From NCBI RefSeq assembly GCF_900188105.1, contig NZ_FZNP01000002.1:1-64000 (forward strand): a DNA stretch of 64,000 nucleotides. The letters run 5' to 3'. The notes beneath the pieces were generated by a model, which saw only the letters and a program-made list of their open reading frames with translations, made no database searches and had not been told where the DNA came from. Positions 41,821-50,292 of the stretch are shown here, piece after piece. The DNA is from Actinomadura mexicana. GTDB lineage: Bacteria; Actinomycetota; Actinomycetes; Streptosporangiales; Streptosporangiaceae. Each line of letters starts with the position of its first letter. The stretch's first letter is position 1. Position numbers and translations under genes: made by a program.

Positions 41821-43656
41821 CTAGCGGCGGCCCACCCGGACCCGCCGGGTCAGCGCCAGGGTTCCGATCGCGGCGGCCAGCAGCCCCGAGACCGCCACCA
41901 GCAGCGTCGCGCCCACCCTGGTCCCCGGCGTGATCGTCTGCGTGGACGCGACCGGGCTGATCCGGCCGATCTCGTCCGGCACGTCCGCGATCCTGGCGGT
42001 GGCCGCGCCGTGCACGTCGACCGGGACGACCGCCGTCGCGGGCAGGGCGATCGTGCCCGGCGCCCCCGCGGCCGGCCGGACGCGCTGGGCACCGGCCCTC
42101 ACCGGCGCACCCTGTCCGATCAGGCCCTGGGCCTGGGGAAGCGCCTTCGTCCCGGGAAGCACGGGCGACGCACCGTTCACACCCGGAAGACCGGCCGCCG
42201 CGCCACGGCCGTTCACCTTGGGGAGACCGGTGCCGCCCGGCAGGGCCTGCGTGTCCAGGAGCGAGACGGCCGCCGGGGCGTCGTCGCCGCCGAGCGCGGT
42301 GCGCTGGTTCCGGCCCGCGGACTTGCCCTGCGCCGGCAGGCCGTCGACCAGGCCGGCCCCGCCGCTCAGGACGGGAACGCCGTCGAGGCCGCCGACCGCG
42401 GGCGGGTCGATCTTCGAACCGGGGCGCGGGGCGGTGCCGGCCGTCCGGGAGTAGGGCTCGTACCCGCCGTTGCCGGGCTCTTCGCACACGGCGGAGGCCC
42501 GTCCGACCACGGCGGCGGCGTTCCCGCACACCTCCGCGGGGACCTGGACCGGCGCGTTCGCCTGGTTCCCGGAGCCGGTGCCCTGGTCGCCGGACGTCTT
42601 GGCGCCGGAGCCGTGCGGACCCTTGACGAGCGTCTGGCCGTTGCACGCCGCCGCCGCACCGCCGACGACGGCCGCCGCGTTGCCGCAGACCTCGGCGGGG
42701 ACGGAGATCGGGGCGTTGCCCTGGTTTCCGGAGAGGATCCCGCGCACCCCGGAGGTCTGCTGGTCGCCGCCGGAGCCGCTGCGCACGTGCGCGCCGCCCT
42801 CGCAGAGCGCGCCGGCCTCCCCGACGAGCGCCGCGGCGTTGCCGCAGGCCGTCACCGGGATGCTGATCGGGGCGTTGCCCTGGTTTCCGGAGAGGATGCC
42901 GCGGGCGCCGGAGGTGGTCTGCCGCCCCGTCCGGTGGCCGCCGTTGCGCACGGAGGCGCCGCCCTCGCACGCCGCCACCGCGTTGCCGACCGCGTTGCCG
43001 CAGACGTCCACCGGGACGCTGATCGGAACATCGGCCTGGTTGCCGCTGCCGACGCCGCGGACGCCGGACGTCTTCTGCCTCGATCCGGTGTTCCCGCCGC
43101 TCTTGACCTTCGAGCCCCCGTCGCAGCCCGCGAGCGCCCCGCCGACGACGGCGACGGCGTTGCCGCACGCGTTGACGGGCACCGAGATCGGGGCCTTGAC
43201 CTGGTTGCCCGCGAGGACGCCGCCCGTCCCGTCCGTGGTCTGGCCGCCCTGGCCGCTGCCCTTGACCTTGGCGCCCCCCTCGCAGCCGGCCTTCGCCCCG
43301 CCGACGATGGCGACGGCGTTGCCGCAGGCGTTCACCGGCAGGGAGATGGGGGCGTTGACCTGGTTCCCGGATCCGACGCCGCGCTTGCCGGACGTCCGCT
43401 GGCCGCCGCCGCTGCCGCCCTGGTCGACCTTGGCGCCTCCGCGGGACTTCGCCTTGCTGCCGCCGACCAGCGCGACGCCGTTCCCACTCACGTCGACGGG
43501 GGCGGAGATCGGCGCGTTCACCTGGTTGCCGCTCAGGACGCCGCCGTGGCCGGTCGTGACGTCGGCGAAGGCGTTGACGGGGATGGCGCTGACGCCGAGG
43601 GCGACGAAGCCTGCGGTCAGCACGGCACGCGAGGTGCCCTTTGCCCACGTTCGCAT
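41821..43656 (-). CDS. Long chaplin with seven chaplin repeats
   Basis: This encodes 611 residues; the ATG at 43656 follows aggag. A signal peptide (to about NAFA) precedes seven chaplin domains, each built on GSGNQVNAPISVPV-CGNAVAVVGGA-C and separated by Ser/Gly/Lys linkers. Repeats 2-7 have the Cys pair; repeat 1 has Ser in both places. A long Pro/Ala/Gly region and a C-terminal membrane helix with a basic tail follow, but no LAXTG sortase motif is seen. Chaplins form amyloid coats that let aerial hyphae leave water. Classical long chaplins have two domains, so seven is unusual. Confidence 0.92.
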   Translation of the reverse strand: MRTWAKGTSRAVLTAGFVALGVSAIPVNAFADVTTGHGGVLSGNQVNAPISAPVDVSGNGVALVGGSKAKSRGGAKVDQGGSGGGQRTSGKRGVGSGNQVNAPISLPVNACGNAVAIVGGAKAGCEGGAKVKGSGQGGQTTDGTGGVLAGNQVKAPISVPVNACGNAVAVVGGALAGCDGGSKVKSGGNTGSRQKTSGVRGVGSGNQADVPISVPVDVCGNAVGNAVAACEGGASVRNGGHRTGRQTTSGARGILSGNQGNAPISIPVTACGNAAALVGEAGALCEGGAHVRSGSGGDQQTSGVRGILSGNQGNAPISVPAEVCGNAAAVVGGAAAACNGQTLVKGPHGSGAKTSGDQGTGSGNQANAPVQVPAEVCGNAAAVVGRASAVCEEPGNGGYEPYSRTAGTAPRPGSKIDPPAVGGLDGVPVLSGGAGLVDGLPAQGKSAGRNQRTALGGDDAPAAVSLLDTQALPGGTGLPKVNGRGAAAGLPGVNGASPVLPGTKALPQAQGLIGQGAPVRAGAQRVRPAAGAPGTIALPATAVVPVDVHGAATARIADVPDEIGRISPVASTQTITPGTRVGATLLVAVSGLLAAAIGTLALTRRVRVGRR

Positions 43657-43791
43657 GATGCTCCTAAAGAAGAGTTGGTGGAGAAGAGACATGTGTGTCT
43701 CGGGGGGAGTGCCGCGCATGAGGGCACGGCGGAAGACCGGATCGGCGTGCCCGAGCCGCACGGGCACGCGTCCGGAGACTGTGGTCAGGAA

Positions 43792-44499
43792 CTAGTCGGG
43801 CGCGAAGGAGGGCTCGTCCGCGGCGGTGCGGACGGCCGGCGGCACCGCACCGAAGACAGGGCGCAGCGATGCGCGATGAGGTGCGGGGGCCCATGTCCCG
43901 GCCGCCGGGAACCCGGCGGCGGCACCGGTCATGACGAAGCCGCCGGACGCCGAATGCGTACCCGGCTTCTCAGGCGCCGGCATCGGCGCAGGGTGGTGCT
44001 GGACGACGACATGGCGGGCCGCATGGCCGACGCTCGGTCGTGTCCGGGAAGAGCTGGAAACAGCGGGCGCCGGCCGATGGTGCGTCTCGGGCGCGGCCGC
44101 GACCTCGGTCACGACCGGCCTGGGCTCCTGCTCGGCCACCGGCTCGACCCGAACATCCGGCCGAGGCGGTGACACGTCCTGCGCGACCTTCTCTGCACGC
44201 GGCTCGGGCGCCACCATGTGCACGACCCCGACCGGGTCGGCGACGCCGGGCGCCTCCCGCACCGGCGGGCGCTCGCGAACGGTCTGGACCGCGTCGCCCA
44301 GCAGGGGCGTCTTCTCGACGACCCCCGTCACGGGCGCGGGCGGCGGCTCGTCGGCGTGCGCGGACTGCGCCGCGCACCCGAGGAGCCAGCCGGCGATCAG
44401 CAGCCCGCCGAGGACCAGCAGGCGCCGCACGGAACGTCCGAGGGCAGCACGGCGCAGCAGGACGGATACCGCCCCGACACACACCGCGCCACCTGCCAC
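43792..44499 (-). CDS. Exported Pro-rich protein next to the chaplin gene
   Basis: This encodes 235 residues. A hydrophobic helix near 24-43 (VLGGLLIAGWLLGCAAQSA) serves as signal or lipobox-like anchor, and a Pro/Val/Glu-rich, probably unfolded, region follows. There is no known domain. It is in the same direction upstream of the chaplin, so a surface or assembly role is possible. Confidence 0.65.
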   Translation of the reverse strand: MAGGAVCVGAVSVLLRRAALGRSVRRLLVLGGLLIAGWLLGCAAQSAHADEPPPAPVTGVVEKTPLLGDAVQTVRERPPVREAPGVADPVGVVHMVAPEPRAEKVAQDVSPPRPDVRVEPVAEQEPRPVVTEVAAAPETHHRPAPAVSSSSRTRPSVGHAARHVVVQHHPAPMPAPEKPGTHSASGGFVMTGAAAGFPAAGTWAPAPHRASLRPVFGAVPPAVRTAADEPSFAPD

Positions 44500-44578
44500 C
44501 GGAAACCCTCCGCTGCGACCGATCCGTCCTCAACAGAGAGTGACGCTAGCACCACGGAAGGCTCTGGTGATGGCAAAT

Positions 44579-45898
44579 TCAAGAGCGATCAAGGAATTTG
44601 TCGAGAACCCTGACGCCGAAGCGCAGCCCGTCCACGGGAACGCGCTCGTCGACCCCATGGAACATTCCGGAGAAGTCCAACTCTGGGGGCAATTTCAGCG
44701 GCGCGAAACCGAAGCACCGCATGCCCAGCGTGGAGAACGCCTTGGCGTCCGTCCCGCCGCTCAGGCAGTACGGCACCGGCAGCGCACCCGCGTCCTCCGA
44801 GGTCAGCGCCGCCTCCATCGCCGCGACGAGCGCGCCCTCGTAGTCGGTCTCGACCGCGCGGTCATGGTGGACGAAATCTCGTTGAACGTCCGGACCGAGA
44901 AGTTCGTCCACCACCGAGAAGAATTCCGACTCATGCCCGGGAAGAAATCGTCCGTCCACCTGAGCCGTGGCGGTCTGCGGAATCACATTCGCCTTATAAC
45001 CGGCATCCAGCCGCGTCGGATTGAGCGTGTTCCGCAGCGTCGCCCCGATCATCCGCGCGAGCGGCCCGATCTCCTCAAGGCACTTTTCCGGATGTTCCTG
45101 GTCGAACTCGACGCCGTACGCCATGCAGGCCCGCTCCAGAAAAGCCCGCACCGACTTCGTCAGCCGCACCGGGAACTCGTGCGCCCCCAGCCGCGCGACC
45201 GCCGCCGCCACCGCCGTGACCGCGTTGTCCGGATGCACCATCGACCCGTGCCCGGCCGTCCCCCTGGCGGTCAGGTTCATCCAGGCGATGCCCTTCTCCG
45301 CCGTCTCGATGAGGTACATCCGCCGGTCACCGGGCACCGTCAGGCTGAACCCGCCGACCTCCCCCACGGCCTCGGTGCACCCCTCGAACAGCTCGGGATG
45401 CTCCCGCACCAGCCAGTGCGCGCCCCACTTCCCCCCGGCCTCCTCGTCGGCCAGGAACGCGAGCACCACGTCCCGCGGAGGTCTGCGCCCCTCCCGCATC
45501 CGCTGGCGCGCCACCGCGAGGATCATCGCGTCCATGTCCTTCATGTCGACGGCCCCGCGCCCCCAGACGCACCCGTCGGCGATCTCCCCGCCGAACGGAT
45601 CGCGCGTCCAGTCCTCCTTGCGCGCCGGCACCACGTCGAGATGCCCGTGCAGGAGCAGCGCGTCGCGTGCCGGATCCTCCCCCTCGATCCGCGCGACCAG
45701 GCTCGCCCGCCCCGGATGCGACTCGAAGATCTGGGTCTCCAGCCCGACCTCCTCCAGCTTCTCCGCGACGTACTCCGCCGCCACCCGCTCCCCCGGCCCC
45801 GAATGATCGCCCGGGTTGCTGGTATCGATCCGGATCAGCTCCTGGCAGAGCCGGACGACCTCGTCCTCAGCGGTCGGCTGCCGAACCACATTGATCAC
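44579..45898 (-). CDS. M20-family metallopeptidase
   Basis: This encodes 439 residues. Metal and catalytic motifs of M20 peptidases are visible: LLLHGHLDVVPA, WGRGAVDMKDMDAM, ADEEAGGKWGAHWL and the C-terminal MFHGVDERVPV. The dimerisation insert lies in the middle (GTAGHGSMVHPDNAV). It probably hydrolyses dipeptides or acyl-amino acids in the cytoplasm. The tRNA-Leu gene is divergent from it. Confidence 0.92.
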   Translation of the reverse strand: MINVVRQPTAEDEVVRLCQELIRIDTSNPGDHSGPGERVAAEYVAEKLEEVGLETQIFESHPGRASLVARIEGEDPARDALLLHGHLDVVPARKEDWTRDPFGGEIADGCVWGRGAVDMKDMDAMILAVARQRMREGRRPPRDVVLAFLADEEAGGKWGAHWLVREHPELFEGCTEAVGEVGGFSLTVPGDRRMYLIETAEKGIAWMNLTARGTAGHGSMVHPDNAVTAVAAAVARLGAHEFPVRLTKSVRAFLERACMAYGVEFDQEHPEKCLEEIGPLARMIGATLRNTLNPTRLDAGYKANVIPQTATAQVDGRFLPGHESEFFSVVDELLGPDVQRDFVHHDRAVETDYEGALVAAMEAALTSEDAGALPVPYCLSGGTDAKAFSTLGMRCFGFAPLKLPPELDFSGMFHGVDERVPVDGLRFGVRVLDKFLDRS

Positions 45899-46010
45899 CT
45901 CGCGTCGCTTGCGTACCGTCCCATGGTGCCCCGCCGATCGACTTCGCCGCGACTCGCCACCTTTGGTATGGTGAACTCCGCCGCCGCAGCCCCGCTGCGG
46001 CCTGCGACCG

Positions 46011-46096
46011 GTCCGGGTGGCGGAATAGGCAGACGCGCTAGCTTGAGGTGCTAGTGCCCTTTACGGGGCATGGGGGTTCAAGTCCCCCCTCGGACA
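46011..46096 (+). tRNA. tRNA-Leu (anticodon GAG)
   Basis: A class II tRNA of 86 bases with acceptor gtccggg/ctcggac, D arm gcg/cgc, anticodon stem ctagc/gctag with loop ttgaggt (anticodon GAG), long variable arm tgccc/gggca, T arm ggggg/ccccc with loop ttcaagt, and discriminator a. No CCA is encoded. It heads an island of broken and accessory genes. Confidence 0.97.
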
Positions 46097-46097
46097 C
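46086..46097. repeat. tRNA-Leu 3' end, att-like copy 1
   Basis: cccctcggacac at the tRNA 3' end recurs at 49742-49753 and 52328-52339. The last two copies are followed by related sequence. These are probably old integration sites. Confidence 0.65.
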
Positions 46098-46110
46098 TTC
46101 ACGACAAAGT

Positions 46111-46137
46111 GGGGCAGATGCTCATCTGTCCCATTTT
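46111..46137 (+). terminator. Terminator of tRNA-Leu
   Basis: ggggcagat pairs with atctgtccc (one G-U pair) around gctc and is followed by attttg. Confidence 0.75.
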
Positions 46138-46141
46138 GCGT

Positions 46142-46439
46142 TTCTCTGGTTTTCCGGCGAGGGACGTCTGCGTACATGGCGGTGCCGGGCAGCAGGTGGC
46201 GCAACCGCTCGGCCGGCGGGCGGTGGCCCTCCGGGGCGGGGTAGTCGTGACCTCGATCTACCCGCCGGTGGCCCACCACGACCGCACTGGTGGAGGACGT
46301 CACCCGGACCGCGACCGCGGCGCCGTCTTCGACCCGCCGCACGGCGCTAGGCGGTGGAGATAGCCGAAGTCGCCGAGTGGGGCGCGCAGAAGGCGGAAGC
46401 CCTGGCGATAACGCAATCCGCGGGGATCGTGCCACCGTG
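46142..46439. other. Non-coding stretch downstream of tRNA-Leu
   Basis: No gene is supported. It lies between the tRNA terminator and the broken reductase gene and may hold further unrecognisable debris. Confidence 0.4.
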
Positions 46440-46758
46440 ACATCAAGCTGCTGCACGAGGTTCTTGCGGTGGTTGCCGGCGGCGTTCGGATCGGTGGGGT
46501 CGCGGTTGACGGTGTACTTGGTGGCGAGGACGAAGCGATCCCGGCGTCCGGCGAGCAGTTCGCCGACGACCCGTTCGCTGTGCCCGTCCCCGTAGAAGTT
46601 CGCCGTGTCCACGACGTTGCCGCCGGCGTCGGCGTAGCGGTCGAGGACCCGCCTGGCGTCCGCTTCGGGCAGGCCGCCGCCGGGCCGCCGTAGGCCATCG
46701 TGCCGAGGAAGAGCTCGGAGACGCGCAGGCCGGTGTTGCCCAGTAGTCGGTATCGCAA
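46440..46758 (-). pseudogene. Broken aldo/keto reductase
   Basis: The N-terminus MRYRLLGNTGLRVSELFLGTM reads in one frame. After AYGG the family sequence continues in another frame (VVDTANFYGDGHSERVVGEL, then RFVLATKYTVN and KNLVQQLD), so there is a frameshift near 46685. Family similarity then stops near 46450, and the C-terminal two thirds are missing. It is clearly a remnant. Confidence 0.85.
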
Positions 46759-46821
46759 GTCAGCTCCTGGATCGGTGTGGAAAGGCGAGGGCGCTGCGGG
46801 GCCGGGTGCCCCCGCGGAAAT

Positions 46822-47040
46822 TCACGTCCCGCTGCGCGCTCGCAGCGGTGCCAACGCCCCCGCCCACGCGACCAGCTGGTCCAGCATCTCGCTGAGGGCC
46901 TCCTCCTGGTGCGGCATGGGGCGGAGGTGCTGGAGTTCCTCGAAGTCGGCGAAGAGTCCGAGCCCGACCTGGGCCGACACATCGGCGATCTGAAGCTCGC
47001 CCATCATCGACCGGAGCTGCTCGACGGCCCGCGCGCCGTG
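46822..47040 (-). pseudogene. C-terminal fragment of an NADPH-dependent FMN reductase-like gene
   Basis: The fragment from ARAVEQLRSMMGELQIADVS to EMLDQLVAWAGALAPL matches the end of NAD(P)H:FMN reductase-family proteins. The flavin-binding N-terminal part is absent; upstream the sequence passes directly into the AraC gene on the other strand, so a deletion joined the two. Confidence 0.7.
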
Positions 47041-47083
47041 GGGAACGCGGTTACCGCCGAGCCCCGGAACCGCAGGTTTCACC

Positions 47084-47857
47084 GTGCTGCTCCGCGGGTC
47101 ATGCTCGCTGCTGGTCGACGGCCTCGCACCGGTCGCCGTCGGACCCGGCGACGTGATCTTCACACCGCGCGGAGACGGCTACGGCATGGCCGACGACCCG
47201 GCCACACCGTTGGTCGAGGCCGTGCACCCGCCGCGGCGGCCAGCCGAAGACGGCGATGTGGTGACGCTGTGCGGCGGCTACCGGCTCGACCCGGACCGCA
47301 CCCACCCGCTGCTGCGCGACATTCCCGCGGTGCTCCACCTGCCCGCGCAGGTCGGACGGCACGACGACCTGCGCACGACACTCGACGCTCTCGGCCGGGA
47401 GCTCGGGACCTCTCGTCCCGGCGGCGCGGCGCTCGTCCCGCTCCTTCTCGACATGCTGCTGCTGCACGTGCTGCGCGCCTGGTTCGAGAACCGGCCGCGC
47501 GATCCCGGTGGCGCGGGCTGGGCCGCGGCACTGGCCGACCCGCCGGTCAGCTCGGCGCTGCACGCCATCCACCAGGATCCCGCGCACGCCTGGACCGTCC
47601 AGTCGCTCGCGGATCAGGCGGGGCTCTCGCGGGCGGCGTTCGCCCGCCGGTTCACCACCGCGACACGCCAGCCGCCACTGACCTACCTGACCTGGTGGCG
47701 GCTGACCGCCGCGGCCAGCATCCTCCGCGAGACCGACGCCCCGCTGGAGCAGATCGCCGCCCAGGTGGGCTATTCGTCGCAGGTCGCTCTCGCCAACGCT
47801 TTCAAGCGGCAGTACGGCGTCCCACCCGGACGGTTCCGCCGCACGGCACGGACGTGA
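47084..47857 (+). CDS. AraC-family regulator, N-terminally truncated
   Basis: From GTG 47084 it encodes 257 residues; the family is usually about 310. The cupin part (VLLRGSCSLLVDGLAPVAVGPGDVIF) starts in mid-domain, and in-frame sequence continues upstream without a recognisable start. The C-terminal AraC domain is complete, with both HTH units (TVQSLADQAGLSRAAFARRF and QIAAQVGYSSQVALANAFKR). Related regulators sit divergent from oxidoreductase genes, matching the fragments on its left. Whether it is still expressed is unknown. Confidence 0.75.
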   Translation: MLLRGSCSLLVDGLAPVAVGPGDVIFTPRGDGYGMADDPATPLVEAVHPPRRPAEDGDVVTLCGGYRLDPDRTHPLLRDIPAVLHLPAQVGRHDDLRTTLDALGRELGTSRPGGAALVPLLLDMLLLHVLRAWFENRPRDPGGAGWAAALADPPVSSALHAIHQDPAHAWTVQSLADQAGLSRAAFARRFTTATRQPPLTYLTWWRLTAAASILRETDAPLEQIAAQVGYSSQVALANAFKRQYGVPPGRFRRTART

Positions 47858-47882
47858 CGCACCCCTGCCTCGGCGCGGGACC

Positions 47883-48131
47883 GGCCGAGGATTCGCGGAG
47901 TGGCATCTGCTTCTGCTTGAACGCCTTGAAGGCACCGATGCCGACCATCTGCTCGACCGGCTCGTCACCCATCCCCAGCTCGCCGGTCCCGAACTCACCT
48001 ACCTCCAAGCCCGCCGCGCGATCCAGACCGGCGCTCCAGACAGAGCTCGTGGCCTGATGCGCGACTGTCGGAAAGAGTCGCCCGGTCATGAGGGCTTCCT
48101 CGCGTTTGCGAATAGGACCAGCGCCCATTGA
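47883..48131 (+). pseudogene. Orphan C-terminal coding fragment without start
   Basis: One frame reads as convincing protein for about 80 residues (EWHLLLLERLEGTDADHLLD, HPQLAGPELTYLQARRAI, DRARGLMRDC) to a stop at 48129-48131. No ATG, GTG or TTG with a ribosome site opens it. It resembles the tail of a helical actinobacterial protein of unknown name. It directly follows the AraC stop, so it is most likely a truncated remnant. Confidence 0.6.
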
Positions 48132-48223
48132 AGGTCACCCACGTCGCCGGCACGCAGCCGAGCGCCACTCAAATGCAACTGAATCGGTGGCAAATGTAAC
48201 CGCGTCTCCGTTACCTTTGGCGC

Positions 48224-49663
48224 GTGAGCATGAATCTGGACGACCTGGTTGAACGCCTGCGCACAGTGGGCGGCGACTCGTCGGACGTGGAGGTCAAGTC
48301 GGCCGCCGGCGGGCTGCCGCAGTCGTTGACCTCGACACTCAGCGCCCTGGCGAACCTTCCGGGCGGCGGCACGATCATCCTGGGGCTCGATGAAGCGACA
48401 GGCTTCCGCCCCGTGCCGCTCACCGACCCGCAGAAGCTCAAGCAAGGCATCGCCGTGAAGGCACGCTCCTTCACTCCGCCCGTCCGGATCACCATGGAAG
48501 ACGGGGTTGTCGAGGGAATGCCGGTCGTCGTCGCGCACGTGCACGAGTGCGATCCTTCGGCCAAGCCGTGTCGCGTGAGCGGATCCGGCACAGCCTACCT
48601 GCGCGGGTACGACGGGGACTTCGAACTGTCATCCCTCGAGGAGCAGGCATTCCTCGCCGCACGACAGCCACCCCTGTTCGACCGGACCCCGGTCGACAGC
48701 GCCACCCGCGACGACCTCGACCGTGATCTCGTTGAAGGCTTCCTGCGATCGGTGCACGAACGGGACCCCCAGGGGCTGGGCCGTTTCGACGACAGCGCGG
48801 AGCTTCTCCGCCGTGCGGGGGTGACGACGCCCAACGGGACGCCCACGGTCGCCGGCCTGCTGTCTCTGGGCATTCACCCGCAGGAATGGTTTCCTCGGTT
48901 CGTCATCCAGGCATCGGCCGAACCACTGCCGAACGACCCAGTGGGATCACGCGCCCGCAACCAGGCCACCATCACCGGCCCGATCCCCCGCATGCTCGAC
49001 GAGGCACTCGCCTGGGCAAGACGCACCTTCGACACCGCAATCGTCTCGGCACCCGATGGCACCGTCCACGACGAACCGGCCTTCCCCCTCATCGCCTTCC
49101 GCGAGATCATCGCCAACGCGCTCGTGCACCGCGACCTCGACCACTGGTCGGCGGGCATGGCCATCGAGGTACGCCTGCGCCGTGACCGCCTCATCGTCGC
49201 CAACCCCGGTGGCCTTTACGGCATCACCGTCGAGAGACTCGGTCGCGAGGCCGTCACCTCGGCCCGCAACGCCCGGCTCGTCGCCATCTGCCAGCATGTC
49301 CGCACCCCCGACGGCGGCGCTCGCGTCATCGAAGCCCTCGCCACCGGCATCCCCATCGTGACCAAAGCCCTTGCCGAAGCGGGACTCCCACCCGCCCACT
49401 ACATCGACGCCGGCATTCGCTTCACGGTCCTCCTCCGGAGGGCCGCCTCCACCACGCGGCGCGGCGACGACCTCAACCAGACAGAACTGCGCGTCTACGA
49501 CGCGTTGGCGGCCGGCGCGCGTACCGTGGCGGAACTCCAGGATCAGCTGAACCTGACCGCCCCCAACATCCGCAAGGGCCTCCGCGAGCTACGCCGCCGG
49601 GGACTCATCGAACAACACGGCGGAAGAGGCCGAATCACCACCTACCATCGACCGGCGGACTAG
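48224..49663 (+). CDS. AlbA_2/Schlafen-domain ATP-binding protein
   Basis: This encodes 479 residues from a GTG. The N-terminal AlbA_2 (Schlafen-type) domain is seen in DSSDVEVKSAAGGLPQSL and LANLPGGGTIILGLDE. A GHKL-type ATPase region carries AFREIIANALVHRDL (the N box), and the C-terminus ends in a winged helix (TVAELQDQLNLTAPNIRKGL). Proteins of this layout are called ATP-dependent regulators or, in some genomes, defence-associated; neither is shown here. It is the best preserved gene of the first island segment. Confidence 0.85.
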   Translation: MSMNLDDLVERLRTVGGDSSDVEVKSAAGGLPQSLTSTLSALANLPGGGTIILGLDEATGFRPVPLTDPQKLKQGIAVKARSFTPPVRITMEDGVVEGMPVVVAHVHECDPSAKPCRVSGSGTAYLRGYDGDFELSSLEEQAFLAARQPPLFDRTPVDSATRDDLDRDLVEGFLRSVHERDPQGLGRFDDSAELLRRAGVTTPNGTPTVAGLLSLGIHPQEWFPRFVIQASAEPLPNDPVGSRARNQATITGPIPRMLDEALAWARRTFDTAIVSAPDGTVHDEPAFPLIAFREIIANALVHRDLDHWSAGMAIEVRLRRDRLIVANPGGLYGITVERLGREAVTSARNARLVAICQHVRTPDGGARVIEALATGIPIVTKALAEAGLPPAHYIDAGIRFTVLLRRAASTTRRGDDLNQTELRVYDALAAGARTVAELQDQLNLTAPNIRKGLRELRRRGLIEQHGGRGRITTYHRPAD

Positions 49664-49741
49664 CCACCCGAACCTCCGATCGTGATCCGGCACGGGTCAC
49701 GAGCGGGCACCAGCGAGGCCATGGGCTGTCGGGGCGTGTCG

Positions 49742-49753
49742 CCCCTCGGACAC
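49742..49753. repeat. tRNA-Leu 3' end, att-like copy 2
   Basis: cccctcggacac matches the tRNA-Leu 3' end. The next 55-60 bases (atgtgggg, a stem, then gggcctcc and cttcg.gtttc) resemble those after copy 3. Confidence 0.6.
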
Positions 49754-49824
49754 ATATCGTTCGAACATGTGGGGCTCCGGAATTATTCGGGCCTCCACTT
49801 CGTGTTTCCGCACCGTCCCGCCGG

Positions 49825-50292
49825 TCAGGCGGTCGTCAGTTCGGTGAGGTCGGCGAGGACCTCGGAGGCGGTGATCGCGTCCAGTTCGGAGAAGCGCCGG
49901 GGCCGGGACTCGGTCCGCCGACCGAGGCCGGCGTCCTGGTCGAGCCGGACGCGGGCGATGCGCTGCTCGGGCCACTGGCCGATGTCACCGGCGATGACGC
50001 CCGGATCGACGTCGATGACGAGGGTCCGGCCGCCGGGCAGTTTCCGGAGAACCGTGGGAACGGAATCAGGATAGACGAGGGGGATCCGAACAACCCCCAG
50101 CCTGCTCAACGAGTCGACCATGTCGTTGTTCGCGTCAAAGGAAAAGTGATCGGCCGAGATGGTCAGCCATTTGAAGGGTCCATCAACGAGAACTGGGATC
50201 AGGCCCTGGTCCCCTTGTCGGAGTGATTGAAATGGGATAGTTGGAAATCTCCATGCTAAGGTCGATCTCGTGGTCGTACAGTTTCCTGACAT
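49825..50292 (-). CDS. Hypothetical protein, start uncertain
   Basis: The C-terminal 100 residues (from DSLSRLGVVRIPLVYPDSVP to SEVLADLTELTTA) are coding-like, and coding character continues back to about 50225. The only ATG codons that include it (50292, 50307) overlap the divergent gene at 50270, while ATG 50124 would drop a good part. The gene may be trimmed at its 5' end. No family is recognised. Confidence 0.5.
   Translation of the reverse strand: MSGNCTTTRSTLAWRFPTIPFQSLRQGDQGLIPVLVDGPFKWLTISADHFSFDANNDMVDSLSRLGVVRIPLVYPDSVPTVLRKLPGGRTLVIDVDPGVIAGDIGQWPEQRIARVRLDQDAGLGRRTESRPRRFSELDAITASEVLADLTELTTA

Noticed and set aside
42500..43500. CRISPR-like regular repeats
   Set aside because: The regular units of about 150 bases encode chaplin domains and are imperfect; there are no short identical repeats with unique spacers. 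No CRISPR array is seen in the window.
41815..44172. 785-codon rightward ORF opposite the chaplin gene
   Set aside because: It mirrors the chaplin repeats; its repeats come from the antisense of a real gene.
47802..48128. 108-codon leftward ORF after the AraC gene
   Set aside because: The opposite frame (47883-48131) reads much more like natural protein; this is its shadow.
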